Assembly: GCF_026625865.1 (NCBI RefSeq) | Contig: NZ_CP113067.1 | Location: 124,001-188,000 of the forward strand | Reading direction: 5' to 3' | Length of the DNA stretch: 64,000 bases | Source of the DNA: Microbacterium sp. SL75 | GTDB lineage: Bacteria; Actinomycetota; Actinomycetes; Actinomycetales; Microbacteriaceae | In this document: positions 35,732 through 45,226 of the stretch, piece by piece | How the letters are laid out: every line of letters starts with the position of its first letter | Numbering within the stretch: position 1 is the stretch's first letter | Notes under the pieces: generated by a model | Told to the model about the DNA's origin: nothing | The model's database searches: none | What the model saw: only the letters and a program-made list of their open reading frames with translations | Position numbers and translations under genes: made by a program

Positions 35732-36511
35732 TCATCGACCCGTGAACTCCGGCGGACGCTTCGCCTGGAACGCGGCGAAACCCTCGCGGTAATCCTCGGT
35801 GGTCGCGAGCGCCGCCTGGGCGCGGTTCTCGAGCGCCATCGCCTCCCACAGCCCCAGACGCTCGCCGCGGATCGCGCTGACGATGCGCTTGCTGGCGCGG
35901 AACGCCTGCGTGGGACCGGCAGCGGCCCCGCGGGCCGCGGAGGTCGCGGCATCCTGGATCTCCCCCACCGGGAAGGCGCGAGAGAAGAGTCCGGCACGAA
36001 CGGCTTCGAGCCCCGACATCAGCCGACCCGTGTAGATGAGATCGAGGGTGACGTGGGCGCCGAGACGCTCGACGAAGAGCGCGTGACCGCCGGAGTCGAG
36101 GGTCGCGCCGAGGGCGGCGAAGGGCGAGCCGATCTTGGCGTCCTCGGCGACGTAGACCACGTCGGTGGCGATGAGCAGGCCCAGGCCCACACCCAGGCAG
36201 GCCCCATGGGCGGCGGCGAACGTCGGCGCGGGAAAGGCCGCGATGCGGTGCAACAGCGGTGCCAGCGTGTCGTCGAGATAGCCCGCGACGTCGTCGGTGC
36301 GGGGATCGACCCCCGAGATGTCGCGCCCGGCGCAGAACGACGGACCCTCGCCGCGCAGCAGGAGGGCGCGGGCGCCGTCGACCTCGGCCCGCTCGTAGGC
36401 GTCGGCGAGCGCGTGCAGACCCTCGAGGCCCAGGGCGTTACGGCGAGCGGGAGCGTTCAGGACGATCTCGGCCACACCGGCGTCGAAGCGGTAGTCGATC
36501 ACCGCGCTCAC
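35732..36511 (-). CDS. paaG: Enoyl-CoA isomerase/hydratase PaaG
   Basis: Crotonase-family enzyme of 259 residues. In the phenylacetate pathway PaaG isomerises ring-1,2-epoxyphenylacetyl-CoA to the oxepin and later shifts double bonds. Visible are FCAGRDISGVD near residue 60 (first oxyanion-hole strand) and HGACLGVGLGLLIATDV near 105, with an aspartate in GATLDSGG at the catalytic position as expected for isomerase-type members. The GTG start overlaps the paaE stop (GTGA). It is the last gene of the paaABCDE-G unit. Confidence 0.83.
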   Translation of the reverse strand: MSAVIDYRFDAGVAEIVLNAPARRNALGLEGLHALADAYERAEVDGARALLLRGEGPSFCAGRDISGVDPRTDDVAGYLDDTLAPLLHRIAAFPAPTFAAAHGACLGVGLGLLIATDVVYVAEDAKIGSPFAALGATLDSGGHALFVERLGAHVTLDLIYTGRLMSGLEAVRAGLFSRAFPVGEIQDAATSAARGAAAGPTQAFRASKRIVSAIRGERLGLWEAMALENRAQAALATTEDYREGFAAFQAKRPPEFTGR

Positions 36512-37632
36512 CCGTCGTAGTCCACGCGGACGGCGTCGGACGTGGGGTGCGACTGACAGGTGAGGACGTAGCCGCGCTCGATCTCATCGGGCTCGAGCGC
36601 GTAGTTCTCGGTCATCGTGACCGCACCCTCGATCACCCGCGCGCGGCAGGTGCCGCACACCCCGCCCGCGCACGCGAAGGGGACGTCGGGGCGCACGCGC
36701 AGGGCGGCGGCGAGGATTGTCTCGTTCGCCGCGACGGGGCTGTCGACGCGGGCCGACTGGCCGTCGAGGGTGAAGTCGATCGAGCGCACCGGCTCGTCGT
36801 CGCGGACCCGCACGGGGTGAGCTCCGCCGGTCTGGGCGGGGGCGTCTGCGTCTCCCGCGGTGAACAGCTCGAATCGCACGCGCTCGCGCGCGACACCGAC
36901 CTCGGCGAGCGTGGCGCGGCAGAGTTCGACGAGCGCGAAGGGTCCGCACAGGAACCACTCGTCGACGGATGCCGGATCGATCAGCCGCGACAGGATCAAG
37001 CGCAGCCGCTCCTGGTCGATGCGCCCCGAGAACACGGGCGCCGCGCGCTGCTCGCGCGAGAGCACGTGATGCAGCGTGAGACGCGAGGGGTAGCGGTCTT
37101 TGAGGTCGGCGAGCTCGTCGACGAACATGACGTCGGTCGAGGACCGGTTGGCGTACACGATCGTCATGCGCGCGTCGGCGGAACGCTCGAGCACGCTGGC
37201 CGCGAGCGCCATGATCGGGGTGATTCCGGAGCCGGCGGCGATCGCGACCACGTGCCCCATCGAGGTCGACGCCTTCGAGACGAAAGTGCCCGACGGGCTC
37301 ATGACCTCGATCTCGTCGCCGGGGCGCAGGCGCTCGTGCGCCCAGGTCGAGAAGCGCCCGTCGGGGTCGCGCTTGATACCGACGCTGACGCTCCCGTGCG
37401 CCGGCGGCCGGCAGATCGAGTACGAACGGCGCAGTTCCTCTCCGTCGACGACGGCGCGCAGCGCCACGTACTGCCCGGGTGCGTAGTCGAACGCCGCGGC
37501 GAGCTCAGCGGGGACGGCGAAGGTCACCTCGATCGCCGTGGGAGTGAGGGGCCGCACGGCCGCGACACGCAAGGTGTGAAAGCGTGCGCGGGTGCGCGCG
37601 GCGGCCGGGGTCGTGGCATCCGTCATCGTCAT
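36508..37632 (-). CDS. paaE: Phenylacetyl-CoA epoxidase reductase subunit
   Basis: Supplies electrons from NADPH to the PaaA di-iron centre. 374 residues. The FAD-binding domain has RRSYSICRPP near residue 68, the NAD-binding domain IAAGSGITPIMALA near 132, and the C-terminal plant-type [2Fe-2S] domain has CAGGVCGTC at about 318 with a fourth cysteine in LTCQSHP. ATG 37632 overlaps the paaD stop by one base (TGATG). A second ATG two codons in is possible. Confidence 0.93.
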   Translation of the reverse strand: MTMTDATTPAAARTRARFHTLRVAAVRPLTPTAIEVTFAVPAELAAAFDYAPGQYVALRAVVDGEELRRSYSICRPPAHGSVSVGIKRDPDGRFSTWAHERLRPGDEIEVMSPSGTFVSKASTSMGHVVAIAAGSGITPIMALAASVLERSADARMTIVYANRSSTDVMFVDELADLKDRYPSRLTLHHVLSREQRAAPVFSGRIDQERLRLILSRLIDPASVDEWFLCGPFALVELCRATLAEVGVARERVRFELFTAGDADAPAQTGGAHPVRVRDDEPVRSIDFTLDGQSARVDSPVAANETILAAALRVRPDVPFACAGGVCGTCRARVIEGAVTMTENYALEPDEIERGYVLTCQSHPTSDAVRVDYDG

Positions 37633-38114
37633 CAGAGGGCCTTGAAGTGGTCGAAGGGTTCGAGGCAGGCTCGGCATTCCCACAGCGCCTTGCACGAGGT
37701 GGAGCCGAAGCGCGAGACTTCCCGCGTATCGAGCGAGCCGCAACGGGGACAGGCGACGCTGAGCGTGAGCCGGATGGGTCCGGCCGGCGCGCGCCCGGTG
37801 GGCGGGGCGATGCCGTACTCGGTGAGCTTGCGCTTTCCGGCGTCGCTCATCCAGTCGGTCGTCCATGCGGGGCTGAGCGTCGTCTGCACGACAGCACGGT
37901 CGAAGCCGGCCGAGGTGAGGGCCAGCACGATGTCGTCGCGGATCGCGTCGACCGCGGGGCAGCCCGAGTAGGTCGGCGTGATCGTGACGGTGACGGTGCC
38001 GCCGTCGAGACGCACGTCGCGGAGCACGCCGAGGTCGTCGATCGTCAGCACCGGCACCTCGGGATCGACGACGGCGGCGACCACCTCGCGGGCGTGCTCG
38101 AGGGTCGCGGTCAC
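37632..38114 (-). CDS. paaD: Phenylacetate pathway protein PaaD (DUF59/MIP18 type)
   Basis: 160 residues: a DUF59 domain (EVPVLTIDDLGVLRDV, then PTYSGCPAVDAI) and a C-terminal zinc ribbon (CPRCGS, then CKALWECRAC). PaaD is needed for the epoxidase, probably in maturing its iron-sulfur or di-iron centre. The GTG start overlaps the paaC stop by four bases. A much longer open frame to 38777 is a shadow of paaC. Confidence 0.9.
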   Translation of the reverse strand: MTATLEHAREVVAAVVDPEVPVLTIDDLGVLRDVRLDGGTVTVTITPTYSGCPAVDAIRDDIVLALTSAGFDRAVVQTTLSPAWTTDWMSDAGKRKLTEYGIAPPTGRAPAGPIRLTLSVACPRCGSLDTREVSRFGSTSCKALWECRACLEPFDHFKAL

Positions 38115-38944
38115 CACGTCGCTCCCGGGTGGCGGCGAGCGAGCACCTGCATCTCGGCGAGGAGCGGACCGAACGCGGGATGGTGGAGGCCGCGGCGACC
38201 GCCGGCGGAGGACCCGGGAACCGTCGGCACGGCCACGTCCTCTTCCGCCAGCACGGCGGCGAGGACGTCGTCGACACGAGCGCGCAGGGTCGAGGGACGC
38301 ACGGCGACGCCGTCGAGGCGGTCGTGCACGGGCTGGTCGCGGAACAGCTCGTCGAGGTACGGCCACGCGTCGTCGAGGCCGACGAGGAACCGGCGCCGAG
38401 ACTCCTCGGTGCCCCCGGCCAGGCGCAGCGTCCACTGCACGGCGTGGTCGCGGTGGTAGTCGACCTCTTTCTCGGCCTTCGCCGCGACGGCGGCGAGAAC
38501 GGGATCCGCGGATGCCGCGAGCTCTCGGTACAGCTCGAGAAGATAGGTGGATGCCAGCAGCTGGCGGGCGATCGTGTGCGCGAAGTCGCCGTTGGGGAGC
38601 TCGAACAGCCAGGCGCTGCGGAACTCCGACTCGTCGCGCCAATAGGCGAGATCGTCTTCGCTGCGACCGTCGTACGATCCCGCGTAGCGCAGGAGCGAAC
38701 GCGCGTGACCGAGCAGGTCGAGGGCGATGTTGCCGAGGGCCACGTCTTCTTCGAGCTCGGGGGCCCGGGCGACCCATCCGCAGAGATTCTGCGCGAGGAT
38801 CAGCGCGTCGTCGCCGAGGCTCAGGGCGTACGCCGCCACGTCGGGGTCGGTGGCGCGGGCCTCTCCCCCGGCGAACTCGGCGGAGAGCTCGCGGGCGTCG
38901 AGGGCGACGTCGCCGTGCGGGTCGGCATCGGTCGAAGTGCTCAC
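38111..38944 (-). CDS. paaC: Phenylacetyl-CoA epoxidase structural subunit
   Basis: 277 residues, ferritin-like, partner of PaaA in the epoxidase heterodimer but without a working di-iron site. Recognisable stretches are LSLGDDALILAQNLCGW near residue 42, NIALDLLGHARSLL, and KAEKEVDYHRDHA near 160. It starts with GTG overlapping paaB (GTGA). Like other Microbacteriaceae PaaC it carries a short acidic leader (DADPHGDVALD). Confidence 0.92.
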   Translation of the reverse strand: MSTSTDADPHGDVALDARELSAEFAGGEARATDPDVAAYALSLGDDALILAQNLCGWVARAPELEEDVALGNIALDLLGHARSLLRYAGSYDGRSEDDLAYWRDESEFRSAWLFELPNGDFAHTIARQLLASTYLLELYRELAASADPVLAAVAAKAEKEVDYHRDHAVQWTLRLAGGTEESRRRFLVGLDDAWPYLDELFRDQPVHDRLDGVAVRPSTLRARVDDVLAAVLAEEDVAVPTVPGSSAGGRRGLHHPAFGPLLAEMQVLARRHPGATW

Positions 38945-39246
38945 AGGTGCGGCACCCCCTCGGACGCGGTGTAGTACACCGCGTGCCGGTAGTTCTTTCC
39001 GGCCGGCGACTCGAAGAACGCGCCCTTGGCTCCGGGGTCGCTGGTGGTCACGGCATCCGAGGGGACGACCCAGACCGACACACCCTCACCGCGACGGGTG
39101 TACAGGTCGCGGGCGTTACGGACGGCGAGTTCTGCATCGGGTGCGTGGAGCGAGCCGACGTGCACGTGGCTGAGGCCGCGGTTCGCGCGCACGAAGACCT
39201 CCCAGAGCGGCCAGGTCTCAACGGGGGTCCCGCCGGGGGTGGCCAT
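38941..39246 (-). CDS. paaB: Phenylacetyl-CoA epoxidase small subunit
   Basis: 101 residues, PaaB family: WPLWEVFVRANRGLSHVHVGSLHA near residue 12 and ARDLYTRRGEGVSVWVVPS near 45. It bridges the PaaAC heterodimers. The ATG at 39246 directly abuts the paaA stop, overlapping by one base. A longer frame from 39306 overlaps paaA and is not needed. Confidence 0.93.
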   Translation of the reverse strand: MATPGGTPVETWPLWEVFVRANRGLSHVHVGSLHAPDAELAVRNARDLYTRRGEGVSVWVVPSDAVTTSDPGAKGAFFESPAGKNYRHAVYYTASEGVPHL

Positions 39247-40205
39247 CAGGCGGCCGCCTTCGCGTTCTTCTTCGCCGCGTACGCCGCGGCCGCCTCGCGC
39301 ACCCACGCGCCCTCTTCGTGGGCATCGCGTCGGTGCTGGCGACGCATCGTGTTGAGGGGGCCGCGGCCCGCGAGCACCTCGTGGAACTCGGTCCAGTCGA
39401 TCTCGCCCATGTCGTACTCGCCCGTCTCGTCGTTGAACCGCAGCTCGGGGTCGGGCAGGGTCACCCCCAGCACCGCCGCCTGCGGCACCAGCATCGAGAC
39501 GAACCGCTGGCGCAGGACATCGTTGCTGAACCGCTTAATGTTCCACGCCATCGACTGCGCCGAGTTGGGCGAATCGTCGTCCGGGGGCCCGAACATCATC
39601 AGGCTCGGCCAGTACCAGCGGTCGACGGCATCCTGCGCCATCCGACGCTGCTCGTCGGTGCCCTGCATGAGGGTGAGCAGGATCTCGAACCCCTGGCGCT
39701 GGTGGAACGACTCCTCCTTGCAGATGCGCACCATGGCGCGACCGTACGGACCGTACGAGGCGCGGCACAGGGGCACCTGGTTGCAGATCGCGGCGCCGTC
39801 GACGAGCCAGCCGATCGCTCCCATGTCCGCCCAGGTCGGGGTCGGGTAGTTGAAGATCGAGGAGTAGCGCGCCTTGCCGTCGACGAGCTGCTGCGTCATC
39901 TCGTCGCGCGTGATGCCGAGGGTCTGCGCGGCGGAGTAGAGGTAGAGGCCGTGCCCCGCCTCGTCCTGCACTTTCGCGAGCAGGATCGACTTGCGCTTGA
40001 GGCTCGGGGCGCGGGTGATCCACGCCCCCTCCGGCTGCATCCCGATGATCTCGGAGTGCGCGTGCTGCGAGATCTGCCGGATGAGCGTGCGACGGTAGCC
40101 GTCCGGCATCCAGTCCCGCGGTTCGATCCGGCCGTCGGCCTCGATGAGGGCGTCGAACATCGCCTCGCCGTCCAGGGCATCCGTGGGGGGTGCGGTCATC
40201 GTCAT
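39246..40205 (-). CDS. paaA: Phenylacetyl-CoA epoxidase catalytic subunit
   Basis: 319 residues, di-iron oxygenase that forms the ring epoxide of phenylacetyl-CoA. Iron ligands are in [11 protein letters not shown] near residue 80 and [11 protein letters not shown] near 160. The C-terminal helices are rich in alanine and lysine. AAAGGAG lies six bases before the first ATG (40205). It is first in the ABCDE-G transcription unit; a 17-bp operator-like sequence lies 18 bases upstream of the start, ideally placed to block transcription. Confidence 0.95.
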   Translation of the reverse strand: MTMTAPPTDALDGEAMFDALIEADGRIEPRDWMPDGYRRTLIRQISQHAHSEIIGMQPEGAWITRAPSLKRKSILLAKVQDEAGHGLYLYSAAQTLGITRDEMTQQLVDGKARYSSIFNYPTPTWADMGAIGWLVDGAAICNQVPLCRASYGPYGRAMVRICKEESFHQRQGFEILLTLMQGTDEQRRMAQDAVDRWYWPSLMMFGPPDDDSPNSAQSMAWNIKRFSNDVLRQRFVSMLVPQAAVLGVTLPDPELRFNDETGEYDMGEIDWTEFHEVLAGRGPLNTMRRQHRRDAHEEGAWVREAAAAYAAKKNAKAAA

Positions 40206-40222
40206 CGTCGACTCCTTTTACA

Positions 40223-40239
40223 GACCGATCGTTCAGTAA
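40223..40239. promoter_or_regulatory. Operator-like site upstream of paaA (PaaR/TetR-type)
   Basis: GACCGATCGTTCAGTAA is repeated exactly at 47204-47220 in front of the other paa unit. Its core ACCGATCGTTCAGT is an imperfect 14-bp palindrome of the ACYGAWCGWTCRGT kind typical of TetR-family operators. Phenylacetate genes are usually repressed by PaaR and induced by phenylacetyl-CoA. Confidence 0.75.
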
Positions 40240-40408
40240 AACTGTAGCCGAGGGGGTCGCGGACCGCAACGGCCGTGACCCCGAACCCCGATCTCGGCGG
40301 CGCCATGCGCGCGCGAGCCTACGACCGGGCGCGGGTGGTCGTCGGGCCCGCACCAGATCGACCGGGTGCGGTCCCGACGATGCGCCGCGTCTTCGGCGGT
40401 CGTCGCCC

Positions 40409-41719
40409 TCAGCGCAGGTCGTACACCCGCTTGTACTTCCCCTCGCTGCGCGGGAGGACACCGGGCTCCTCGACACAGACGTCGACGCTCGTGCCGATGA
40501 GCACCTTGATGCGCTGCCGCAGTACGACGCCCGCCGCCTCGCACACCTCGCGCTCCAGGGCCGGGTGCCTCTCGATGCGGACGGTCATGGCATCCATCCG
40601 CCCCTCGCGGCGCAGCTCGAGCACGAAGTGCGGGGTGAGCTTCTCGATGCCGAGCACGATCTCCTCGATCTGCGTCGGGAAGAGATTCACCCCGCGCAGG
40701 ATGATCATGTCGTCGTTGCGTCCGGTGATCTTCTCGATGCGGCGCATGGCCGGGAACGCGGTGCCGGGCTGCAGGCGGGTGAGATCGCGCGTACGGTAGC
40801 GGATGACCGGGAACGCCTCCTTGGTGAGGGAGGTGAAGACCAGTTCGCCGAGATTGCCATCGGCCACGGGCTCCCCCGTATCGCCGTCGATCGTCTCGGG
40901 GAGGAAGTGGTCCTCCCAGATGTGCGGGCCGTCCTTGGTGAGCGCACTCTCGGAGGCCACGCCCGGGCCCATCACCTCGCTCAGGCCGTAGATGTCGACG
41001 GCGGTGAGGTCGAGACGACGCTCGATCTCGCGGCGCATCTCGTTGGTCCATGGTTCGGCCCCGAGGACGGCGACCCGAAGCGACGTCGAGCGCGGGTCGA
41101 TGCCCGCGGACTCGAGCGCGTCCGCGATGGTCAAGAGGTAACTGGGCGTGCAGAGGATGGCATCGGGTGCGAAGTCCTGGATGAGCTGCGCCTGGCGTGC
41201 CGTCTGCCCACCCGACATCGGAATGACCGTCGCGCCGAGGCGTTCGATGCCCGCGTGCGCGCCGAGGCCGCCGGTGAACAACCCGTACCCGTAGGCGTTG
41301 TGGACGCGATCGCCGGGGCGGATGCCGGCGGCAGACAGCGAGCGCGCGACGAGGTCGGCCCAGCGGTCGAGGTCGCCGCCGGTGTAGCCGACGACCGTGG
41401 GGCGCCCGGTCGTGCCCGACGAGGCGTGGATGCGGCGAACATCCGCCATCGGCACCGCGAACATGCCGAAGGGATACGTCTCGCGCAGGTCGGCCTTTGT
41501 CGTGAAGGGCAGCAGGCGGATGTCGTCGAGGCTGCGGATGTCGTCGGGGTGCACACCCGCCTCGTCGAACTTGTGCCGGTACAGGGCGACGTTCTCGTAG
41601 GCGTGGCGGACCGTCCACTGCAGGCGCTCGAGCTGCAGCGCGCGCAGGTTCTCGAGCGCGATGCCGGCCGGGTCGACGGATGCCAGAAGGCCGGGGCGCG
41701 AGGAAACGGTCACGGTCAT
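40409..41719 (-). CDS. paaK: Phenylacetate-CoA ligase
   Basis: 436 residues, adenylate-forming enzyme that activates phenylacetate as CoA thioester, the pathway's entry step. AMP-binding motif ASSGTTGRPTVVGYT near residue 100, DIYGLSEVMGPGVA near 240, and the C-terminal RSEGKYKRVYDLR carrying the catalytic lysine at the end. ATG 41719 overlaps the paaI stop (ATGA). It is the last gene of the upstream paa unit; 200 bases with the operator separate it from paaA. Confidence 0.94.
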   Translation of the reverse strand: MTVTVSSRPGLLASVDPAGIALENLRALQLERLQWTVRHAYENVALYRHKFDEAGVHPDDIRSLDDIRLLPFTTKADLRETYPFGMFAVPMADVRRIHASSGTTGRPTVVGYTGGDLDRWADLVARSLSAAGIRPGDRVHNAYGYGLFTGGLGAHAGIERLGATVIPMSGGQTARQAQLIQDFAPDAILCTPSYLLTIADALESAGIDPRSTSLRVAVLGAEPWTNEMRREIERRLDLTAVDIYGLSEVMGPGVASESALTKDGPHIWEDHFLPETIDGDTGEPVADGNLGELVFTSLTKEAFPVIRYRTRDLTRLQPGTAFPAMRRIEKITGRNDDMIILRGVNLFPTQIEEIVLGIEKLTPHFVLELRREGRMDAMTVRIERHPALEREVCEAAGVVLRQRIKVLIGTSVDVCVEEPGVLPRSEGKYKRVYDLR

Positions 41720-42303
41720 CGGAACACCTCCGTGGTGGAGAGCGCGGCGTTGCGCTCGGGGGCGGGGTCGTGGGGTGTGCGGGGGTCGGTCGCGCGCGCG
41801 GGGTCGGGGTCGGTCGCGCGCGCACCCTCAGCGATCTGCACATCCTCAGTCGCGGTCGCGGCGTGTGGCGCTGAGCTTGTGCGAATCGCTGAGGTTGCGG
41901 CGGCGGGCGTCGGCGGGCGCCGATCCGTCGTGATGCTCCGGCCGCGTACCTCGGCGACCAGGTCGCCGCTCTCGTCGGTGACGCGGATGTCGTACAGGCC
42001 GGTCCGGCCGCTCCGGGCGCGCCGCGCGGCGGTCGCCGTGAGCGTCTGTCCGGACGTCGTCGACTTCAGGAACGTGATGTCCGCCCCACCGGCGACGGTG
42101 ACGCGCTCGTCCTCGTTGCACGCGATCGCGAACGCCGTGTCGGCGAGGGTGAAGACGAGCCCGCCGTGGGTGATGGCGAAGCCGTTGAGCATGTCGTCGC
42201 GCACGGTCATCGACACCCGCGACTCCCCCGGCGCGTCGTGCTCGACGACCATGCCGAGCATGGCCGATGCCTGATCGCGCTGCATCATCGGCCGCAGGCT
42301 CAT
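41716..42303 (-). CDS. paaI: Hydroxyphenylacetyl-CoA thioesterase PaaI with extended tail
   Basis: Hot-dog thioesterase that rescues CoA from dead-end pathway intermediates. The catalytic part (residues 1-130) shows NGFAITHGGLVFTLADTAFAIA near 45 with the family's aspartate. The protein is 195 residues, whereas PaaI is usually about 130-150. The last 60 residues are low-complexity (ATDPDPARATDPRTPHDPAP), encoded by a GTCGCGCGCGC-rich repetitive stretch at about 41780-41825. The tail is probably disordered. It overlaps paaZ and paaK by ATGA at both ends. Confidence 0.85.
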   Translation of the reverse strand: MSLRPMMQRDQASAMLGMVVEHDAPGESRVSMTVRDDMLNGFAITHGGLVFTLADTAFAIACNEDERVTVAGGADITFLKSTTSGQTLTATAARRARSGRTGLYDIRVTDESGDLVAEVRGRSITTDRRPPTPAAATSAIRTSSAPHAATATEDVQIAEGARATDPDPARATDPRTPHDPAPERNAALSTTEVFR

Positions 42304-44354
42304 GCGAGCACCGCCGCGGGAGCAGGCTGCCATGTCTTCGCCACGAGCGTCAGCACGTCGTACTGCGCGACGATCTCGTCGTGCTGGTTGCGGATCACGG
42401 CGTCCCAGCGCACCTCGCCGTAGTCGTCGGTCTCGCGTGGGGTGATCTGCTTCGCCGTCAGGGCGACGCGGATGCGGTCTCCGGGTGAGACGGGGGTGAC
42501 GAAGCGGAGGTTCTCGAGCCCGGAGTTGGCAAGCACCGGCCCCGGCGCCGGATCGACGAACAGCCCCGCCGCCCACGAAACGAGCAGGTAGCCGTGCGCG
42601 ACCCGCCCCGGGAAGAAGGGGTTGGCCGCGGCCGACTCCTCGTCCATGTGCGCGTAGAACGTGTCGCCGGTGAAGTTCGCGAAGACCTCGATGTCGTCGA
42701 GGGTGACTTCGCGCTCGACCGACTCCACGGCATCCCCGATCCGAAGGTCGGCGAGGGGTTTGCGGAAGGGGTGCGCCCCCGCGGTGTCGGTGTCGGCTCC
42801 CGGATGCCACACCCCGGTCAACGCGGTGAGCATGCGGGGCGAGCCCTGGATCGCCGTGCGCTGCATGTAGTGGAGCACCGAGCGGATGCCGCCGAGCTCC
42901 TCGCCGCCGCCGGCGCGACCGGGCCCGCCGTGGACGAGGTGCGGGACGGGTGCCCCATGCCCGGTGGAGGTGCGGGCATCGTCGCGGTCGAGGAACAGCA
43001 CGCGGCCGTTCATCGCCCCCATGCGCGTGAGCAGTTCGGTGGCGACGTCGGGGTCGTGGGTGGCGACGCTCGTGACGAGCGAGCCGCCGCCGCGACCGAC
43101 GATCTCGGCCGCCTCGGCGACGTCGGCGTACTCGACGATGCTGGCGACGGGACCGAAGGCCTCGATGTCGTTGACGGCCGGTGTCGCGGCATCCGCGAAG
43201 GCGAAGAGCATGGGCTGCAGGAAGGCGCCATCGGCGGGCACCCCCGAAGGTGCCTCCGCCGAACCGACGACGAAGCGACCGCCGGCGCCTGCGAGGGCGC
43301 GAACCTGGCGCAGCACCTCGTCGCGCTGCTCGATCGAGACGACCGGGCCCATCGTCACGCCCTCGGCGCGCGGATCGCCGATGACCACGCGCTCGGCGAT
43401 CCTGTCGCGCAGCGCCTGCGCCACGGCATCCGTCATCCCCTTCGGCACGATCGCGCGGCGGATCGCGGTGCACTTCTGGCCCGCCTTGGTGGTCAGTTCG
43501 ACGAGCAGCTGCTTGACGTACGCGTCGAACTCGGGGGTGCCGGGCACGGCATCGGGACCGAGGATCGAGGCATTGATCGAGTCGGTCTCGCTCGTGAAGC
43601 GCACACCGGGCTTGGCGTGGGCGCGCAGCCGCTCGGCGGTCGAGGCGCTGCCGGTGAAGCCGACCGTGTCGCCGAGGTCGAGCAGATCGAACAGACCCGG
43701 GACGCTCCCGCTCACCAGCTGCAGCGAGCCCTCGGGAAGCAGGCCGGTCTCGACGACGATGCGCACCCACGCCTCGGCGATGTAGGCCGTGGGGGTCGCG
43801 GGCTTGACGATCGTGGGAAGGCCGGCGAGGAAGGCGGGAGCGAACTTCTCGAGCGCGCCCCACATCGGGAAATTGAAGGCGTTGATCTGCACCGCGATTC
43901 CCGGCAGACGCGTGTAGACGTGCCTCCCGAGGAACGTGCCGTCCTTCGACAGGGGCTCGATCGGACCGTCGAGCACGACCCTGCCGGCGGGAAGCTCGCG
44001 CCGCGCCTTCGACGAGAAGGTGAAGAGCACCCCGATGCCGCCGTCGACGTCGCTGAGGGAGTCGCGCCGCGTCGAGCCGGAGCGCTCCGACAGGACGTAG
44101 AGCTCCTCGCGACGCTCGTTCAACGCGATGGCGAGGTTCTTCAGCACCATCGCGCGCTCGTGGAAGGTGAGGGCGCCGAGGCTCTTCTGACCGGTCTCGC
44201 GGGCGTAGGCGACGGCGGCGGCGAGGTCGAGACCCGTCGTGCTGATGCGCACGATCTCGACGCCCGTCGACGCGTCGCGGACGATCGCGGCATCCGGGTC
44301 GCCTTCGGGGACCCACCAGTGGCCGTTCACGTAGCTGGGGAGAAACGTCATCAT
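42300..44354 (-). CDS. paaZ: Bifunctional oxepin-CoA hydrolase / aldehyde dehydrogenase
   Basis: 684 residues. The N-terminal aldehyde dehydrogenase domain (about 1-520) oxidises the semialdehyde; its active-site cysteine is in TKAGQKCTAIRR near 295. The C-terminal MaoC-like hydratase domain opens the oxepin ring, with catalytic residues in FTGDTFYAHMDEES (near 565) and GRVAHGYLL. Both activities therefore look intact. ATG 44354 overlaps the paaH stop (ATGA); an ATG three codons upstream (44363) is a weaker alternative. Confidence 0.93.
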   Translation of the reverse strand: MMTFLPSYVNGHWWVPEGDPDAAIVRDASTGVEIVRISTTGLDLAAAVAYARETGQKSLGALTFHERAMVLKNLAIALNERREELYVLSERSGSTRRDSLSDVDGGIGVLFTFSSKARRELPAGRVVLDGPIEPLSKDGTFLGRHVYTRLPGIAVQINAFNFPMWGALEKFAPAFLAGLPTIVKPATPTAYIAEAWVRIVVETGLLPEGSLQLVSGSVPGLFDLLDLGDTVGFTGSASTAERLRAHAKPGVRFTSETDSINASILGPDAVPGTPEFDAYVKQLLVELTTKAGQKCTAIRRAIVPKGMTDAVAQALRDRIAERVVIGDPRAEGVTMGPVVSIEQRDEVLRQVRALAGAGGRFVVGSAEAPSGVPADGAFLQPMLFAFADAATPAVNDIEAFGPVASIVEYADVAEAAEIVGRGGGSLVTSVATHDPDVATELLTRMGAMNGRVLFLDRDDARTSTGHGAPVPHLVHGGPGRAGGGEELGGIRSVLHYMQRTAIQGSPRMLTALTGVWHPGADTDTAGAHPFRKPLADLRIGDAVESVEREVTLDDIEVFANFTGDTFYAHMDEESAAANPFFPGRVAHGYLLVSWAAGLFVDPAPGPVLANSGLENLRFVTPVSPGDRIRVALTAKQITPRETDDYGEVRWDAVIRNQHDEIVAQYDVLTLVAKTWQPAPAAVLA

Positions 44355-45226
44355 TCGCTCCATTCGTAGAATCCGCGGCCGGTCTTTCGGCCCAGGTGCC
44401 CCTGGGCGACGAGATCGCGCAGCAAGGCGGGCGGGGTGAAGCGCGCGCCGTACGCGCGCTCGAGCTCCTCGGCGATGCCCAGGCGCACATCGAGCCCGAC
44501 GACGTCGGTGGTGCGGAGGGGGCCCATCGGATGCCGGTAGCCCAGCTCCATCGCGGTATCGATGTCTCGCGCCGAGGCGACGCCCTCCTCGAGCATGCGG
44601 ATGGCCTCGAGGCCCAGGGCGACCCCGAGGCGGCTCGACGCGAAGCCCGGCGCATCGCGCACGACGACAGCGGTCTTGCCGATGGCCTCCACCCATCGGG
44701 TCGCGCGCGTCACGACCTCGGGCGCGGTGTCGGCGCCCGTCACGACCTCGACCAGCGCCGATGCCGGCACGGGGTTGAAGAAGTGCAGGCCGAGGAAGCG
44801 TCGGGGGCGTCGGAGCGACGCGGCGAGCGCGTCGATCGAGATGGAGGAGGTGTTGGATGCCACGACCGCCTCGCCGCGCACGGTCTCCTCGATGCGCGCG
44901 AGGGCGTCGAGCTTGAGAGCGCGGTCTTCGGGGACGGCCTCGATCACGAGGCCCGCCTCGGCGAACGCGTCGGTGTCGGTGCCGGTCGTGAGGGTGCCGG
45001 CATCCGGGATCCGCATGCCCCTCTGGGCGGAACGCGTCAGTGCCGCCTCGACGCGTTCGCGAGCGGCGGCAGCTGCGGCGGTGTCGCGCTCGACCACGTG
45101 CACGCGGGCTCCCGCGATCAGGAACGCGTGGGCGATGCCGGCCCCCATGCGGCCGCCGCCGAGCACACCGACGACGGCGGGGACGGATGCCGTGTCTTGG
45201 ACCGTGGTGGTGACGGGGGAGGTCAT
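44351..45226 (-). CDS. paaH: 3-hydroxyacyl-CoA dehydrogenase PaaH
   Basis: 291 residues; oxidises 3-hydroxyadipyl-CoA in the lower pathway. NAD-binding GVLGGGRMGAGIAHAF near residue 19, the second glutamate-rich loop IEAVPEDRALK, the catalytic histidine in LGLHFFNPVP near 145 and the PGFASSRLGVAL linker to the helical domain. Where many homologues have asparagine (NR) this one has SSR, which I believe is common in this group. ATG-type overlaps on both sides place it in the operon. Confidence 0.9.
   Translation of the reverse strand: MTSPVTTTVQDTASVPAVVGVLGGGRMGAGIAHAFLIAGARVHVVERDTAAAAAARERVEAALTRSAQRGMRIPDAGTLTTGTDTDAFAEAGLVIEAVPEDRALKLDALARIEETVRGEAVVASNTSSISIDALAASLRRPRRFLGLHFFNPVPASALVEVVTGADTAPEVVTRATRWVEAIGKTAVVVRDAPGFASSRLGVALGLEAIRMLEEGVASARDIDTAMELGYRHPMGPLRTTDVVGLDVRLGIAEELERAYGARFTPPALLRDLVAQGHLGRKTGRGFYEWSE

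Noticed and set aside
41780..41825. GC-rich repeat as a regulatory element between paaI and paaK
   Set aside because: It is inside the paaI frame and is best explained as coding low-complexity sequence.
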